64,000 nucleotides of DNA from JADJOY01 sp046331705 [NCBI: bacterium] (GTDB taxonomy: Bacteria > JADJOY01). The notes below the pieces were generated by a model. That model saw nothing but the letters and a program-made list of their open reading frames with translations. It had not been told where the DNA came from and did not search any database. This document shows, piece after piece, positions 42,742 to 51,688 of this stretch. The position numbers were made by a program, and so were the translations under genes. Every line of letters begins with the position of its first letter. Position 1 is the stretch's first letter. The stretch is taken from NCBI GenBank assembly GCA_046331705.1, contig JAXLQJ010000034.1, positions 1 to 64,000 of the forward strand, read 5' to 3'.

Positions 42742-43671
42742 ATGGCGCGACCGCTCCGCTGGCTTCGGCCCAAGACCACGTGGTTCTGCACCAGCCGCGC
42801 GTTTCAGCGGCGGTTCTTGCTTCGGTGCGACCCCGATGCCAACGCGGTGTTCTTGCTCGCGCTCGCCCGCGCGCTCAAGCGATACACCGGCGTGAAGATC
42901 CACGCGGCGGTCACGGTTTCGAACCACTGGCACATGTTGCTCACCGACGAGCGATCCGAGCTCTCCGACTTCATGCGAGACTTCCTCACCGCGACCGCCA
43001 AGGGCATCAACCAGATTCGCGATCGCGAGGGACGCGTCTTCGATCGACGGTTCAGCGCCGAGCCCGTGCTCGACACCGCCGCGGCGATCGGGAGGCTCCT
43101 GTACACGGTCCTCAACCCGACGGCCGCGGGACTCGTTTCTCGATTCGAGGAATGGCCCGGAGTGATGCTCTTCGCGAAGGGCGACCAGCCCGAGGAGCAC
43201 CGCGTCCGCTGGTTCAACGAGAAGCGATACCGGGACGCCGTTCGCGAAGCGGCGGGATCGACGAAGACGATCGATCCCGCGTGGTTCTGGGAGGAAGAGA
43301 CGCTCACCGTCCATCCCCTCGAGGGGCTCGCCGAAGAGAACGTGACGCCCGAGCAGATCCTCGAGCGCATCCGCGCGGCCGAGGCCGAATGCGCGCGCGA
43401 GCGCAACGGGGTGCCGGTGCTCGGCGCGGCCACCGTGGTGCGGCAAGATCCGCGATCGAGACCGAAGCGCTCCAACCGATCGCCACGGCCGCTCTGCCAC
43501 GCGAGCAGCGACGCGCAGCGCAAGACCTATCGCGAGATGTTCAAGGAGTTTTGCGGGCGGTTCTGGGCCGCGGCGCTCGCCCTGCGGCGTGGCAACGGCG
43601 GGCAGCCGTTCCCCGAGTACTCGTTCCCCCCGTGGAAGCCGTTGGTGCGACCGGCGATCTCCACCGCGTAG
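42742..43671 (+). CDS. RAYT/IS200-like (Y1, HUH) transposase
   Basis: 309 residues from ATG 42742; the frame upstream is unrelated. The Y1 transposase motif HUH is N-H62-W-H64-M and the catalytic tyrosine is Y121 in LLYTVLNPTAAGLV, as in REP-associated tyrosine transposases. It lacks flanking IS ends that could be recognised, so it is a single-copy RAYT-like gene rather than an active IS. The C-terminal 150 residues are longer than in E. coli TnpA-REP. It marks the left side of a foreign-looking island. Confidence 0.8.
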   Translation: MARPLRWLRPKTTWFCTSRAFQRRFLLRCDPDANAVFLLALARALKRYTGVKIHAAVTVSNHWHMLLTDERSELSDFMRDFLTATAKGINQIRDREGRVFDRRFSAEPVLDTAAAIGRLLYTVLNPTAAGLVSRFEEWPGVMLFAKGDQPEEHRVRWFNEKRYRDAVREAAGSTKTIDPAWFWEEETLTVHPLEGLAEENVTPEQILERIRAAEAECARERNGVPVLGAATVVRQDPRSRPKRSNRSPRPLCHASSDAQRKTYREMFKEFCGRFWAAALALRRGNGGQPFPEYSFPPWKPLVRPAISTA

Positions 43672-44145
43672 CGCTCGCTTCGCGTTCAGACTTCGTCGCA
43701 ACAACGGGAGTGATCCGTCCGCGATCGGCGGATGGGGCTCGTTCTCCGTCTGCGCGCTCGAGATCGACGTCGTGAAGCACATCGACGACCGCGAAACGGT
43801 GCGCTCAGCGCGTCAGTGACGGAGATTTCGAACGCTCCGCACGCGTCGCGAGCGAAACGCCGACTGGCACCAGCGAAAAGATGAGTGTCACCAATCCGGG
43901 GGGTCACCGAGGCGGCGGCCGCCTAGTAACACGACCCCTCCCCGCCTTTTCGGCCCAACTCCCCGTACTCAAGGAAGAATGTGTGCCTCCCGGCTGGGTC
44001 GAGAAGTCAAAGTCGGGTGTGTCCGTGGGCGCTCGTTCAACGCGCGCGATCAACAAGGTGGGTGGCACCCTGTCCTCCGGGGTCCACGAAACCGGGGCAA
44101 CTTCACAGCTGTGCTGGGGCAACTTCAGACACCCTATCCCTTATC
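43672..44145. other. Gene-free stretch with repeat traces downstream of the RAYT gene
   Basis: No convincing gene on either strand in 474 bp. It holds the imperfect palindrome GGGTGGCACCC (44069-44079) and the direct repeat GGGGCAACTTCA at 44094-44105 and 44116-44127, 22 bp apart around ACAGCTGT. Such short palindromes next to RAYT genes can be REP-type sequences or remnants of insertion-sequence ends; which of these applies is not decided here. Confidence 0.4.
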
Positions 44146-44775
44146 TCAGTGGCTCGGGGGAAGCCCAGCACATAGCCCGGTCGATTCATTCCGAATTTCA
44201 AGCGGCATCCAGTCGCTCCAGATCTCACCAACCCATGACAAACCGTCAGACGTTTGCATCGAACTTGGCACTACGAGACCTACACGCAATCTGAATTGCC
44301 CGGGGGTGACAAGATCCCAGTTTTCCTCCGTTACAGGGGCGGCAATACTGTCCGCACAATCCGCGCTAATCGGAGGTGGCGATCGCCAAACCCACACTTT
44401 TCGCAATGCATCGCAACGCGTCAAATCCACATCGATGCGCAGCTCTGCTCCAGCCCCAAGCTTCGTCGCATCAACAGGTCCGACAAAGGTCGCAGATCGG
44501 AACTGACTCGCCTGCATCGACCGACACGCTGCTCGCTGAACATCCAACACGATGAATCGATCCACCGGAGGAAGCACAACCATTTCGGTTGATCGGTTCA
44601 CAAGCGTTACGCTTCCATGCACGACGGATCGCTGCACGGAAGGACTGACTAAAATTTCAATCCGCTGATCCGACGCCTTGCCCATCGCCCCGCTGGCCAC
44701 ACAGACAACAACAAAACATGAGAGCGCGAGCAGTCGTAGCGCCATCTCCATCGAAACGTGACGAGACCTGTACAT
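44146..44775 (-). CDS. Exported protein downstream of Rhs tip, candidate immunity protein
   Basis: 209 residues with a signal peptide (MALRLLALSCFVVVCVASGAMG-KAS), so periplasmic or outer-surface. No family recognised; the chain looks beta-rich and has several cysteines. It starts 6 nt after the Rhs stop on the same strand and shares its lower GC, exactly where Rhs immunity genes lie. A signal peptide on an immunity protein would mean that the toxin acts in the periplasm. Alternatively it is a passenger of unknown role. Confidence 0.55.
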   Translation of the reverse strand: MYRSRHVSMEMALRLLALSCFVVVCVASGAMGKASDQRIEILVSPSVQRSVVHGSVTLVNRSTEMVVLPPVDRFIVLDVQRAACRSMQASQFRSATFVGPVDATKLGAGAELRIDVDLTRCDALRKVWVWRSPPPISADCADSIAAPVTEENWDLVTPGQFRLRVGLVVPSSMQTSDGLSWVGEIWSDWMPLEIRNESTGLCAGLPPSH

Positions 44776-44781
44776 AGCAAC

Positions 44782-47373
44782 CTATCGGGGCGAACGCGAC
44801 GCATACCCCGGCGACAAATATTGCGTGGGGTCTTCCGCGAACGACTCACCCTTTTTTAGCGGGATCGCCCGTATATCCTCCTCCTCCCACACCAAGACAA
44901 CCCGAAAAATAGCCACCTTACTCCGATCGCGCACATCTCGCAAAATCCAATTTTGATACTTGACCTGCCACGGCGCCTTACCATCACTTGTTGGAATTCG
45001 ACATCCCCAAAAAGTCGCAGGATCACAATCCCAGTAGACTGCAAGCTCGTCCTGCAATGAAACATTATTTTGCATAGTCCAATTACTTGTCTCGCGAACC
45101 TGAAATTGAGCAGCAATATTTGTCTTCTCGCTTGTAAACTCTTCCCGAACGTCTCCGTCAAAGATTACGATTCGATCGTCAACGCTCTTATAAAAATAAG
45201 TAACTATTCTAGTATTTGTATATGGATGCAAGTCGCAGTGATCATCCAGCGGGCCAGGTCGATAGTCTAGGTGATCGATAGTCGCATGAGTCGGAAGATT
45301 TGGGCCGGAAGTGTTTGTGAGACCAATATTTACGCCGGACACCGTGCCAACAAGGTCCACGCGCGTAATATTGATACCCACTCCAATTTCAATCAATCCA
45401 GATGGGTCGAATCGATTCAGAGGGTTATTAGAGACATACGCATATCGATGTAGCGACCGTGGATCTCCGACAGTACCCTCCCATGGATCCCTCGCCGTAA
45501 ACCTCCCCGTTGCGTTATCGAGCCATCTTGCGCGGTGGTACCCCATCTCCAGCTGCGGATCGAAAACCTCCCCAAACGCCCGATGATTGAAGATCCACCC
45601 ACTCGGCTGCGTCTGCGCCAGGGTGTTCCCAAACGCATCATAGTCATACGACGCCACCACCGACGCGGAGGCATCCACCACCTTCCGGACCGAGTTCTGC
45701 CCATCCTTCAACACCCAATACCGCGCCGCCACTCCGGACCGTTCATCCTTGAACCCAATCAGATCCCCATCCAGATACAGGTAATCCGCCATCACCGCGT
45801 TCCCGACGTTGTCCCACTCTTGCAACACCTGCGCATACGGCAACGTCCGGTCGTACACGTACCGACGCTTCTGCGTCGTCGTGGGGCTCGACGTCACCCA
45901 CTGCTTCGTCCGCACGATCCCGTCCGGCGAGTACGCAAACTGGGTCTGGCTCCCATCGTCCTTCTTCACCAGCCGATCCCACGGATTCCAGACCAGGGGC
46001 GTCGCGCCGCGGAGCGTCAGACGGCCGCTCTCGTCCCAGCTCTGCAAGGTCTCCGCCTCGCCGTCCGGCGTGATCGACGTCAGGTGGTCGGCGTTGTCGT
46101 ACGCGTACGTCGTGGGACCCGAGAGCGTCGAGTCCGTCCGCTCCAGCCGGTTCCCCACGTCGTCGTACGTGAAGCCCTGGGTCCGATTCCCGTTCACCGA
46201 GTCGGTGATCGCCTCGCCCGTCAGCCGGTAGAGGTCGTCGTAGTCCCAGTGGATCGTCCGGCCAGAGGGCTGCTCCTCCACGTCGGTGCGGTTACCCGAC
46301 GGGCCGAGGGTGTAACTGTACGCCGCAAGCGTGCTGCTCGCCGTGGCGTGCTCGAGCAGCGTGAGCCGGTTCTGCTCGTTGTACTGGTAGCTCGTCGTCA
46401 CCCCGTTCGGGTACGCGATCGACTCGCGGTTCCCGTTCGGGTCGTAGCTCACGTGCACCGTCCCCGAGACTCCGGGAACGTGGACGTCCTTCGGTCGATT
46501 CAGCTCGTCGTAGTCCGTGGTGACCGTTCCGTACGGCGCTGGCGCCGTCACTGAGGTGCGGTTCCCGGCAGCATCGTACCCGAACGCCAACGTGTCCGGG
46601 AACGCGCCAGCACCTTCCGGGGTGGACTGGGTTTGGATCCGGCCGCGCGCGTCGTAGGTGAAGGCGATCGACCGGACGACGTCCGTCCCGCGCTTGATCT
46701 CCTTCTTCGAGAGCCGGCCGCCACCGCCCTGGTACGTGTAGTGGATCGACTCGGTGCCGGCCCCCGTGCCACTCGGGGTCTCGCTCAGCACCCGGTTCAT
46801 GGCGTCGTAGGTGTAGGTCGTGGTCACGCCGCCCACGGTCTTCGTGAGCCGGTTGCCGTTCGCATCGTAGGTGTAGGTCTCGACGTCGCGGTGGTCGTTG
46901 GCGTCGGGCGGGTAGGTCTTCTGGGTCATCCGACCGAGCGCATCATACGCAAAGCGGGTGTCACGATCGTTGCCGGGGGTGGAGCGCCTCGCCCAGGGCC
47001 CGCGAGAGTCCGGGAGAGCCGGGACCGCGCATGGAGGACGTGGGGCCAGCCCGCCTGCTGCGCACGCCGCCGGTAATCGGTGTGATCCGGACTTCGCCCG
47101 GTGATCGGCGCCGGGCGGTCGCCCGGGCGCCCGGCCGCACTCCGCCGTAGGCCGCGACGATCGATTCCTTCCGGGGCGCCCTGGAACTTCCTGCCTAGCC
47201 TCGGGCCAATCGCCCCCGCCCGGTGTGCACCCAGACCGGTTCAGATCGCTCCTCCGAGCCAGTCTGGAGCCCAGGGGCGCCCGCGCCGAGCCGCCGTGGC
47301 GCCGCCGTGCTTGCGAAAAACGCGCGCAAATCACGGCGGAAGGAGCAGAACGCCCGGTGCGCGGGGCCGGCAC
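44782..47373 (-). CDS. Rhs repeat protein, 5'-truncated, with variable C-terminal tip
   Basis: Rhs/YD-repeat similarity begins near 46992 (RFAYDALGRMTQKTYPPD) and continues through many YD repeats to the core signature (ARWLDNATGRFTARDPWEG; SLHRYAYVSNNPLNRFDPSGL). The frame is open further to 47373, but those roughly 130 codons look like non-coding GC-rich sequence, so the gene has lost its N-terminus. After DPSGL a unique 203-residue tip (45393-44785) follows, clearly AT-richer than the core: the typical Rhs-CT toxin position. No known nuclease or deaminase motif is visible in the tip. Whether the remnant is expressed is unknown. Confidence 0.75.
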   Translation of the reverse strand: MPAPRTGRSAPSAVICARFSQARRRHGGSARAPLGSRLARRSDLNRSGCTPGGGDWPEARQEVPGRPGRNRSSRPTAECGRAPGRPPGADHRAKSGSHRLPAACAAGGLAPRPPCAVPALPDSRGPWARRSTPGNDRDTRFAYDALGRMTQKTYPPDANDHRDVETYTYDANGNRLTKTVGGVTTTYTYDAMNRVLSETPSGTGAGTESIHYTYQGGGGRLSKKEIKRGTDVVRSIAFTYDARGRIQTQSTPEGAGAFPDTLAFGYDAAGNRTSVTAPAPYGTVTTDYDELNRPKDVHVPGVSGTVHVSYDPNGNRESIAYPNGVTTSYQYNEQNRLTLLEHATASSTLAAYSYTLGPSGNRTDVEEQPSGRTIHWDYDDLYRLTGEAITDSVNGNRTQGFTYDDVGNRLERTDSTLSGPTTYAYDNADHLTSITPDGEAETLQSWDESGRLTLRGATPLVWNPWDRLVKKDDGSQTQFAYSPDGIVRTKQWVTSSPTTTQKRRYVYDRTLPYAQVLQEWDNVGNAVMADYLYLDGDLIGFKDERSGVAARYWVLKDGQNSVRKVVDASASVVASYDYDAFGNTLAQTQPSGWIFNHRAFGEVFDPQLEMGYHRARWLDNATGRFTARDPWEGTVGDPRSLHRYAYVSNNPLNRFDPSGLIEIGVGINITRVDLVGTVSGVNIGLTNTSGPNLPTHATIDHLDYRPGPLDDHCDLHPYTNTRIVTYFYKSVDDRIVIFDGDVREEFTSEKTNIAAQFQVRETSNWTMQNNVSLQDELAVYWDCDPATFWGCRIPTSDGKAPWQVKYQNWILRDVRDRSKVAIFRVVLVWEEEDIRAIPLKKGESFAEDPTQYLSPGYASRSPR

Positions 47374-47383
47374 GACCCTTGCT
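47368..47383 (+). promoter_or_regulatory. Sigma-54 promoter of the glycan cluster
   Basis: CGGCACG-ACCC-TTGCT, the same -24 and -12 as before fliW. Expected start point about 70 bp upstream of the winged-helix gene. This links the glycan cluster to flagellar gene control. Confidence 0.65.
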
Positions 47384-47388
47384 CACCG

Positions 47389-47409
47389 ACCGTTCTGCCA
47401 CCGAACGGT
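47389..47409 (+). promoter_or_regulatory. Hairpin at the predicted transcript start of the glycan cluster
   Basis: ACCGTTC and GAACGGT, 7-bp perfect arms with loop TGCCACC, just downstream of the sigma-54 box. It could be an operator for the winged-helix regulator encoded next, or a leader hairpin. Confidence 0.35.
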
Positions 47410-47464
47410 GAGCGCCTGCAGCGATCAACCCGATCGCGCGCAGCGTTCCCCCGGTGAGAACCGC

Positions 47465-48121
47465 ATGGACTCGACGACCTTCGATCTGGACGCGCCGAAC
47501 TTTCCCGCGCCCTTCCTGGAGCGCGCTGCCTTTCTCTCCCCCGCGCGACCGCTGCGCGAGCTGTGGCTCTTGATGTCGCTCGGCCACGACGAGTCGCTGA
47601 GCCAGCATCGCCTCGCGCGCCGCGTGGGACTCAGCCCCGCGCGGGTGAACGAGTATCTGCGCGAGCTCGAGGAGCGCGGCTGGGTGGCACGCGAGGGCGA
47701 GACCAACCGCACGATCCGCTATCGCTTGACCGAGGCCGGACGCAGCGCGCGCCGCGACGCGTTCCTGGCGTTTTGCGGCGAGATGGTGCGCCTCTACGGT
47801 CATACCAAGCTGCCGTTTCGCGCGGCGCTCAGCGAGCTGGCGGCGAGCGGCCTCAAGCGGTTGGTGCTGTTCGGCGCCGCCGAGACTTGCGAGATGGTGA
47901 GCGCCGCCGCGCGCGGCTTGCCGATCGAGGTCGCCGGGGTCGTCGACGGCGACCCGGCGCGGGTCGGCACCTGGCTCGGCGGCCACTGCGTCGCCTCGCC
48001 CGACTCCATCCCCGCCTTCGAGCCCGACGCGGTGCTGATCACCTCGTTCGGCGCGCGTCACGCCATCTACGAATCCATCCGCGGGCTCGAGAGCCGCGGT
48101 ATCGCGGTGCGCCAGCTCTGA
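47465..48121 (+). CDS. Winged-helix DNA-binding protein fused to a Rossmann (sugar-nucleotide/CoA-binding-like) domain
   Basis: 218 residues. The N-terminal winged helix (about 25-95) reads RLARRVGLSPARVNEYLRELEERGWVAREGETNRTIRYRLTEAG, MarR/ArsR-like. The C-terminal half is a small Rossmann fold (LKRLVLFGAAETCEMVSAAARGLPIEVAGVVDGDPARVGTWLGGHCV), like the N-terminal domain of PglD/NeuD acyltransferases or CoA-binding domains. The fusion suggests a transcription factor that senses a sugar-nucleotide or dinucleotide of the pathway that it precedes. It is the first gene of the cluster. Confidence 0.75.
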   Translation: MDSTTFDLDAPNFPAPFLERAAFLSPARPLRELWLLMSLGHDESLSQHRLARRVGLSPARVNEYLRELEERGWVAREGETNRTIRYRLTEAGRSARRDAFLAFCGEMVRLYGHTKLPFRAALSELAASGLKRLVLFGAAETCEMVSAAARGLPIEVAGVVDGDPARVGTWLGGHCVASPDSIPAFEPDAVLITSFGARHAIYESIRGLESRGIAVRQL

Positions 48122-48149
48122 ATCGGGCGCGCACCCCGGAGGACGGTTC

Positions 48150-49256
48150 ATGCAACGCTTTCCCATCGACGGTCGCGAGATCGGCCCCGGCGCACCCACC
48201 TTCATCGTGGCCGAGGCCGGCATCAATCATCAGGGCGATCGCGAGATGGCGCTGGAGCTGATCCGCGCCGCGGACGAGGCCGGCGCGGACGCCATCAAGT
48301 TCCAGAAGCGAAGCCTGGACCGCATCCTCACCCGCAGCGGGCTGGCGATGCCCTACGAGCACGCCAACAGCTTCGGCCGCACCTACGGCGAGCACAAGGC
48401 GGCGCTCGAGCTCTCCGAGGACGATTGGCACGCCTTGCGCGACGCCGCCGAGGACCGCGGCCTCTTCTTCTTCGCGTCCGTGTGGGACGAGGAGAGCGCC
48501 GACTTCTGCGCCGACCTCGGCGCCCCGCTCTTCAAGATCGCCTCGGCGGACGTCACCAACCTCCCGCTGCTGTTGCACGTCGCACGGAAGAACCGGCCGG
48601 TGTTCGTGTCGACCGGCATGTCGGATCTCGACGAGATCGACAACGTGGTGCGCGTGCTGCGCGCAGCGGGAACGCCGCACGTGCTCTTGCAGTGCACCTC
48701 GACGTACCCCACTCGCGACGCCGACGTGAACCTGCGGGCGATGGAGCTCCTGCGTTCGCGCTATGGCTGCCCGGTCGGCTACTCGGGCCACGAATCGGGC
48801 ATCGAGATCTCGCTGGCGGCGGTGGCCCTCGGTGCCTGCGTGATCGAGCGCCACCTGACGATCGACAAGACGCTCAAGGGCGGCGACCACGCCGCGAGCC
48901 TCGAGCCCGACGAGCTCGCCCGAATGGTGCGCGGCATCCGCCGCATCGAGGCCGCGCTCGGCAGCCCGCAGAAGCGCTGCTTGCCGGCCGAGCGCACGGT
49001 GCGCCGCAAGCTCGCCAAGAGCCTGGTCACGACCACGGCGATCACGCCGGGGCAGCGCATCGAGGAATGGATGCTCACCACCAAGGGACCGGGCACGGGG
49101 TTCTCGCCCGACCGCATCGGCGAGATCGTGGGACGCATCGCGTCGCGCTCGATCCCCGAGGACGTGGTGCTCACCGACGACGATCTCATCCCCACCCTCG
49201 GCGACGCGTACGTCGCCCGCGTCACCGGCCGGCGCTTCGTCGTCGGGCTGAACTGA
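48150..49256 (+). CDS. neuB: NeuB-family nonulosonate (sialic/legionaminic/pseudaminic-type) synthase
   Basis: 368 residues: NeuB TIM barrel (FIVAEAGINHQGDREMALELIRAADEAGADAIKFQKR; PLFKIASADVTNLPLLLHVA; STGMSDLDEI; GYSGHESGIEISLAAVALGACVIERHLTIDKTLKGGDHAASLEPDE) and a C-terminal SAF domain (RKLAKSLVTTTAITPGQRI). These enzymes condense phosphoenolpyruvate with a six-carbon amino sugar. The other usual pathway genes (epimerase, aminotransferase, CMP-transferase) are not in the window, so the exact sugar is unknown. Confidence 0.9.
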   Translation: MQRFPIDGREIGPGAPTFIVAEAGINHQGDREMALELIRAADEAGADAIKFQKRSLDRILTRSGLAMPYEHANSFGRTYGEHKAALELSEDDWHALRDAAEDRGLFFFASVWDEESADFCADLGAPLFKIASADVTNLPLLLHVARKNRPVFVSTGMSDLDEIDNVVRVLRAAGTPHVLLQCTSTYPTRDADVNLRAMELLRSRYGCPVGYSGHESGIEISLAAVALGACVIERHLTIDKTLKGGDHAASLEPDELARMVRGIRRIEAALGSPQKRCLPAERTVRRKLAKSLVTTTAITPGQRIEEWMLTTKGPGTGFSPDRIGEIVGRIASRSIPEDVVLTDDDLIPTLGDAYVARVTGRRFVVGLN

Positions 49257-49266
49257 GGCGGCGATC

Positions 49267-50598
49267 ATGAACGTGTTGCTGGTGAATCCGCCGATCGGGG
49301 TCGCCGAGAATCGGCCACCGAACAACATCCCCACGGGTCTCGCGATCCTGACGGCGATGCTTCGCGACTGCGGCCACCACGTCGCGGTCCTCGATCTGAA
49401 CGCCACCAGGCCGGATGCCGCGACCACCGAAGCGCTGATCCAGGACGACCCCCACGAGTACGACCTCATCGGTCTCTCCGGGCTCATCACCACGCTCGCC
49501 TGGCAGGAGCGGCTGGCACGCTCGCTGCGCGCGCGCCATCCGAAGGCGCTGCTGGTGAGCGGCGGCGGGCTCGCCACCGACATCGGGCCGGACCTGCTGA
49601 GCTGGATTCCGGCCCTCGACGGCATCGTGCGCGGCGAAGGCGAGCAAGCGCTCGCGACGCTCCTCGAGCTCGCCCGCGAACGCGAAGGCATCGCCGCGCG
49701 GCCCGGGTTGAGCTGGCGCGACGGCCGCTTCGTGCTCGCAGCCGAAGCGCCCCAGGACCTCGACTTGCTCCCCTTCCCGGCCTGGGACGCGCTGCCCATC
49801 GAGATCTACCTCGCCAACCCGATCTGGGGCGGCAACAGCAACAACTCCTCGGCGCTCGGCTTCACGAGCCAGCGCAGCATGAACGTGCTCACGTCGCGCG
49901 GCTGCCCGTGGACCTGCAAGTTCTGCGTGTCGGCGATGGGCTTCGGCCGCTACCGCTTCCGCGACGCCGGCAACGTCGTCGCCGAGATCGAGACCGTCAT
50001 CGCCGAGTTCGGCGTCGACTTCATCGGCTTCGTGGACGACAACTTCATGGTGCACCGGCCGCGGTTGCGCGAGGTGTGCGCCGAGCTCAAGCGAATCGGC
50101 ATCCGCTGGGGCTGCCACGGCCGTCTCGATCAGGCGCGTCCCGAGGTGCTGGAGCTGATGGCGGACGCGGGCTGCGTCTACATCGGCTACGGCGGCGAGA
50201 GCGCCAGCCAGCCGATCCTCGACGCGATGGAGAAGCGCATCACGGTCGAGGAGATGCGCGACGCGGTGCGCTCCACCAAGCGCGTGGGCATCACGCCGAA
50301 CCTGACCTGGATCTCGGGCTACCCGGGCGAGACGCGCGACGACCTGCGAGCGACGGCGCGCTTCATCCTCGACGAGGAGCTCGCCAATCGGCGCTTGTTC
50401 GTCGCGACTCCCTACCCCGGCACGCCGCTCTTCCGTGACGCGCTGCCGCGAATCGAAGCGCATTTCCCTTCGGTGCGCGATTACGTCGCGGGCCTCGGCG
50501 ACGCCGATCGCCTGCTGGTGAACCTGAGCGCGATGTCGGACCACGAGTTCCGGGAATGTCGCGAGCTGATCGAGGCCGGCGAGCTCGCCCGCATCTGA
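49267..50598 (+). CDS. B12-binding-domain radical SAM protein
   Basis: 443 residues. The N-terminal region (MNVLLVNPPIG..., about 1-140) is a cobalamin-binding-type Rossmann domain. The radical SAM core follows with C213-x3-C217-x2-C220 (RGCPWTCKFC) and the later GGESASQPILDAMEKRITVEEM block. Such enzymes include methyltransferases and ring-rearranging enzymes that act on carbohydrates, lipids or natural products. Ten bp after neuB, so the target is probably the glycan. The actual reaction is unknown. Confidence 0.85.
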   Translation: MNVLLVNPPIGVAENRPPNNIPTGLAILTAMLRDCGHHVAVLDLNATRPDAATTEALIQDDPHEYDLIGLSGLITTLAWQERLARSLRARHPKALLVSGGGLATDIGPDLLSWIPALDGIVRGEGEQALATLLELAREREGIAARPGLSWRDGRFVLAAEAPQDLDLLPFPAWDALPIEIYLANPIWGGNSNNSSALGFTSQRSMNVLTSRGCPWTCKFCVSAMGFGRYRFRDAGNVVAEIETVIAEFGVDFIGFVDDNFMVHRPRLREVCAELKRIGIRWGCHGRLDQARPEVLELMADAGCVYIGYGGESASQPILDAMEKRITVEEMRDAVRSTKRVGITPNLTWISGYPGETRDDLRATARFILDEELANRRLFVATPYPGTPLFRDALPRIEAHFPSVRDYVAGLGDADRLLVNLSAMSDHEFRECRELIEAGELARI

Positions 50599-50617
50599 CC
50601 CCAACCCCGAGGCTCCC

Positions 50618-51688
50618 ATGCGCGTGCTGATGATCGCCCCCAACGATCCCGCGGGCGCAGCGATCAATCTGCTGAAGGCGCTGCGCAAGCATCCCGCGGG
50701 CGCGGACGCACGCCTCGTGACGGTCACGCGGCGCTACGACTTCCGCTTCGCGCGCGACATCTACGTGCCCGACGTCTGCGGTCGCCCGGATTGCGACCGC
50801 GCGGTGCTCGGTCCTCCCACGCGCGGTTGCGTCGGCTGCACGCGTCCCGCCGAGATCGGGATCCACGCCTTCGACGAGATCCGCGAGCTGCTCCGCGCCG
50901 CCGACGTGATCCACTTCCACATCCTGGCGGACGAAGACCTTCGGATCGGTCCGCTGCGCGTGGGCGATCACGTGCGCTCCTCGGCCGAGCTCGTGCACCA
51001 CCACCACGGTCATCCGGATTTCCGCGCGAACCCCGGGCGCTATCGCACGAAATACGCGGTCCTCGGCCGGCGCGCGCTGGTCAGCACGCCGGACCTCCTG
51101 CGGCTCTTGCCGGAGGCGACCTGGCTTCCGAACTGCGTGCCGGTCGACGAGCCGCTCTATCGCCCGTTTCGCACGCGGCACGCCGGTCGCGCGGTGCGGC
51201 TCGCGCACTCGCCCACCCGCCGCGACCTCAAGAACACCGCCGAGCTGCTGCAGATCGTCGCCGCTTTGCGCGCGGAGGGCACCGCGCTCGAGCTCGATCT
51301 GCTCGAGAACCTGCGCCACGTCGCGTGCCTGGAGCGCAAGCGACGCGCCGATCTCTGCTTCGACCACATGCAGGGCTATTTCGGCATGTCGTCGCTCGAG
51401 GCGCTGGCCCAAGGGGTACCGACGCTCGCCGGCATCGATGCCTGGAACGAGGCCGCGATCCGGGAATTCTTCGGCTGCGGGACGATCCCGTGGGTGGTGG
51501 TGCGCGACGCCGCGACCCTCACGCGCACCTTGCGCCGGCTGGCGGCCCATCCGCGCGAGCGTCTCGAGATCGGCGACCAGGCGCGCAACTTCATGAAAAC
51601 CGTGTGGACCGAGCGTCGCGTCGCCGACGCCCTGGTCGACTTCTACCAGGCGCGCGCGACCGCGGCGCCGAGGCTCGCTCATGGATAG
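50618..51688 (+). CDS. Glycosyltransferase-like protein (GT-B type)
   Basis: 356 residues. The N-terminal domain begins MRVLMIAPNDPAGAAINLLKAL and the C-terminal one has a GT4-like nucleotide-sugar site (AHSPTRRDLKNTAELLQIVAALRAEG; YFGMSSLEALAQGVPTLAGID). It is more diverged than the GT4 at 54793, and some signature residues differ. It contains a Cys-rich insert near residue 60 (CGRPDCDR...GCVGC) that could bind a metal, an odd feature in this family. Overlaps the next gene by eight bases. Confidence 0.7.
   Translation: MRVLMIAPNDPAGAAINLLKALRKHPAGADARLVTVTRRYDFRFARDIYVPDVCGRPDCDRAVLGPPTRGCVGCTRPAEIGIHAFDEIRELLRAADVIHFHILADEDLRIGPLRVGDHVRSSAELVHHHHGHPDFRANPGRYRTKYAVLGRRALVSTPDLLRLLPEATWLPNCVPVDEPLYRPFRTRHAGRAVRLAHSPTRRDLKNTAELLQIVAALRAEGTALELDLLENLRHVACLERKRRADLCFDHMQGYFGMSSLEALAQGVPTLAGIDAWNEAAIREFFGCGTIPWVVVRDAATLTRTLRRLAAHPRERLEIGDQARNFMKTVWTERRVADALVDFYQARATAAPRLAHG

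Noticed and set aside
43881-44294. Plus-strand frame of 137 codons opposite the exported protein
   Set aside because: No domain, poor start, and overlaps a better supported minus-strand gene.
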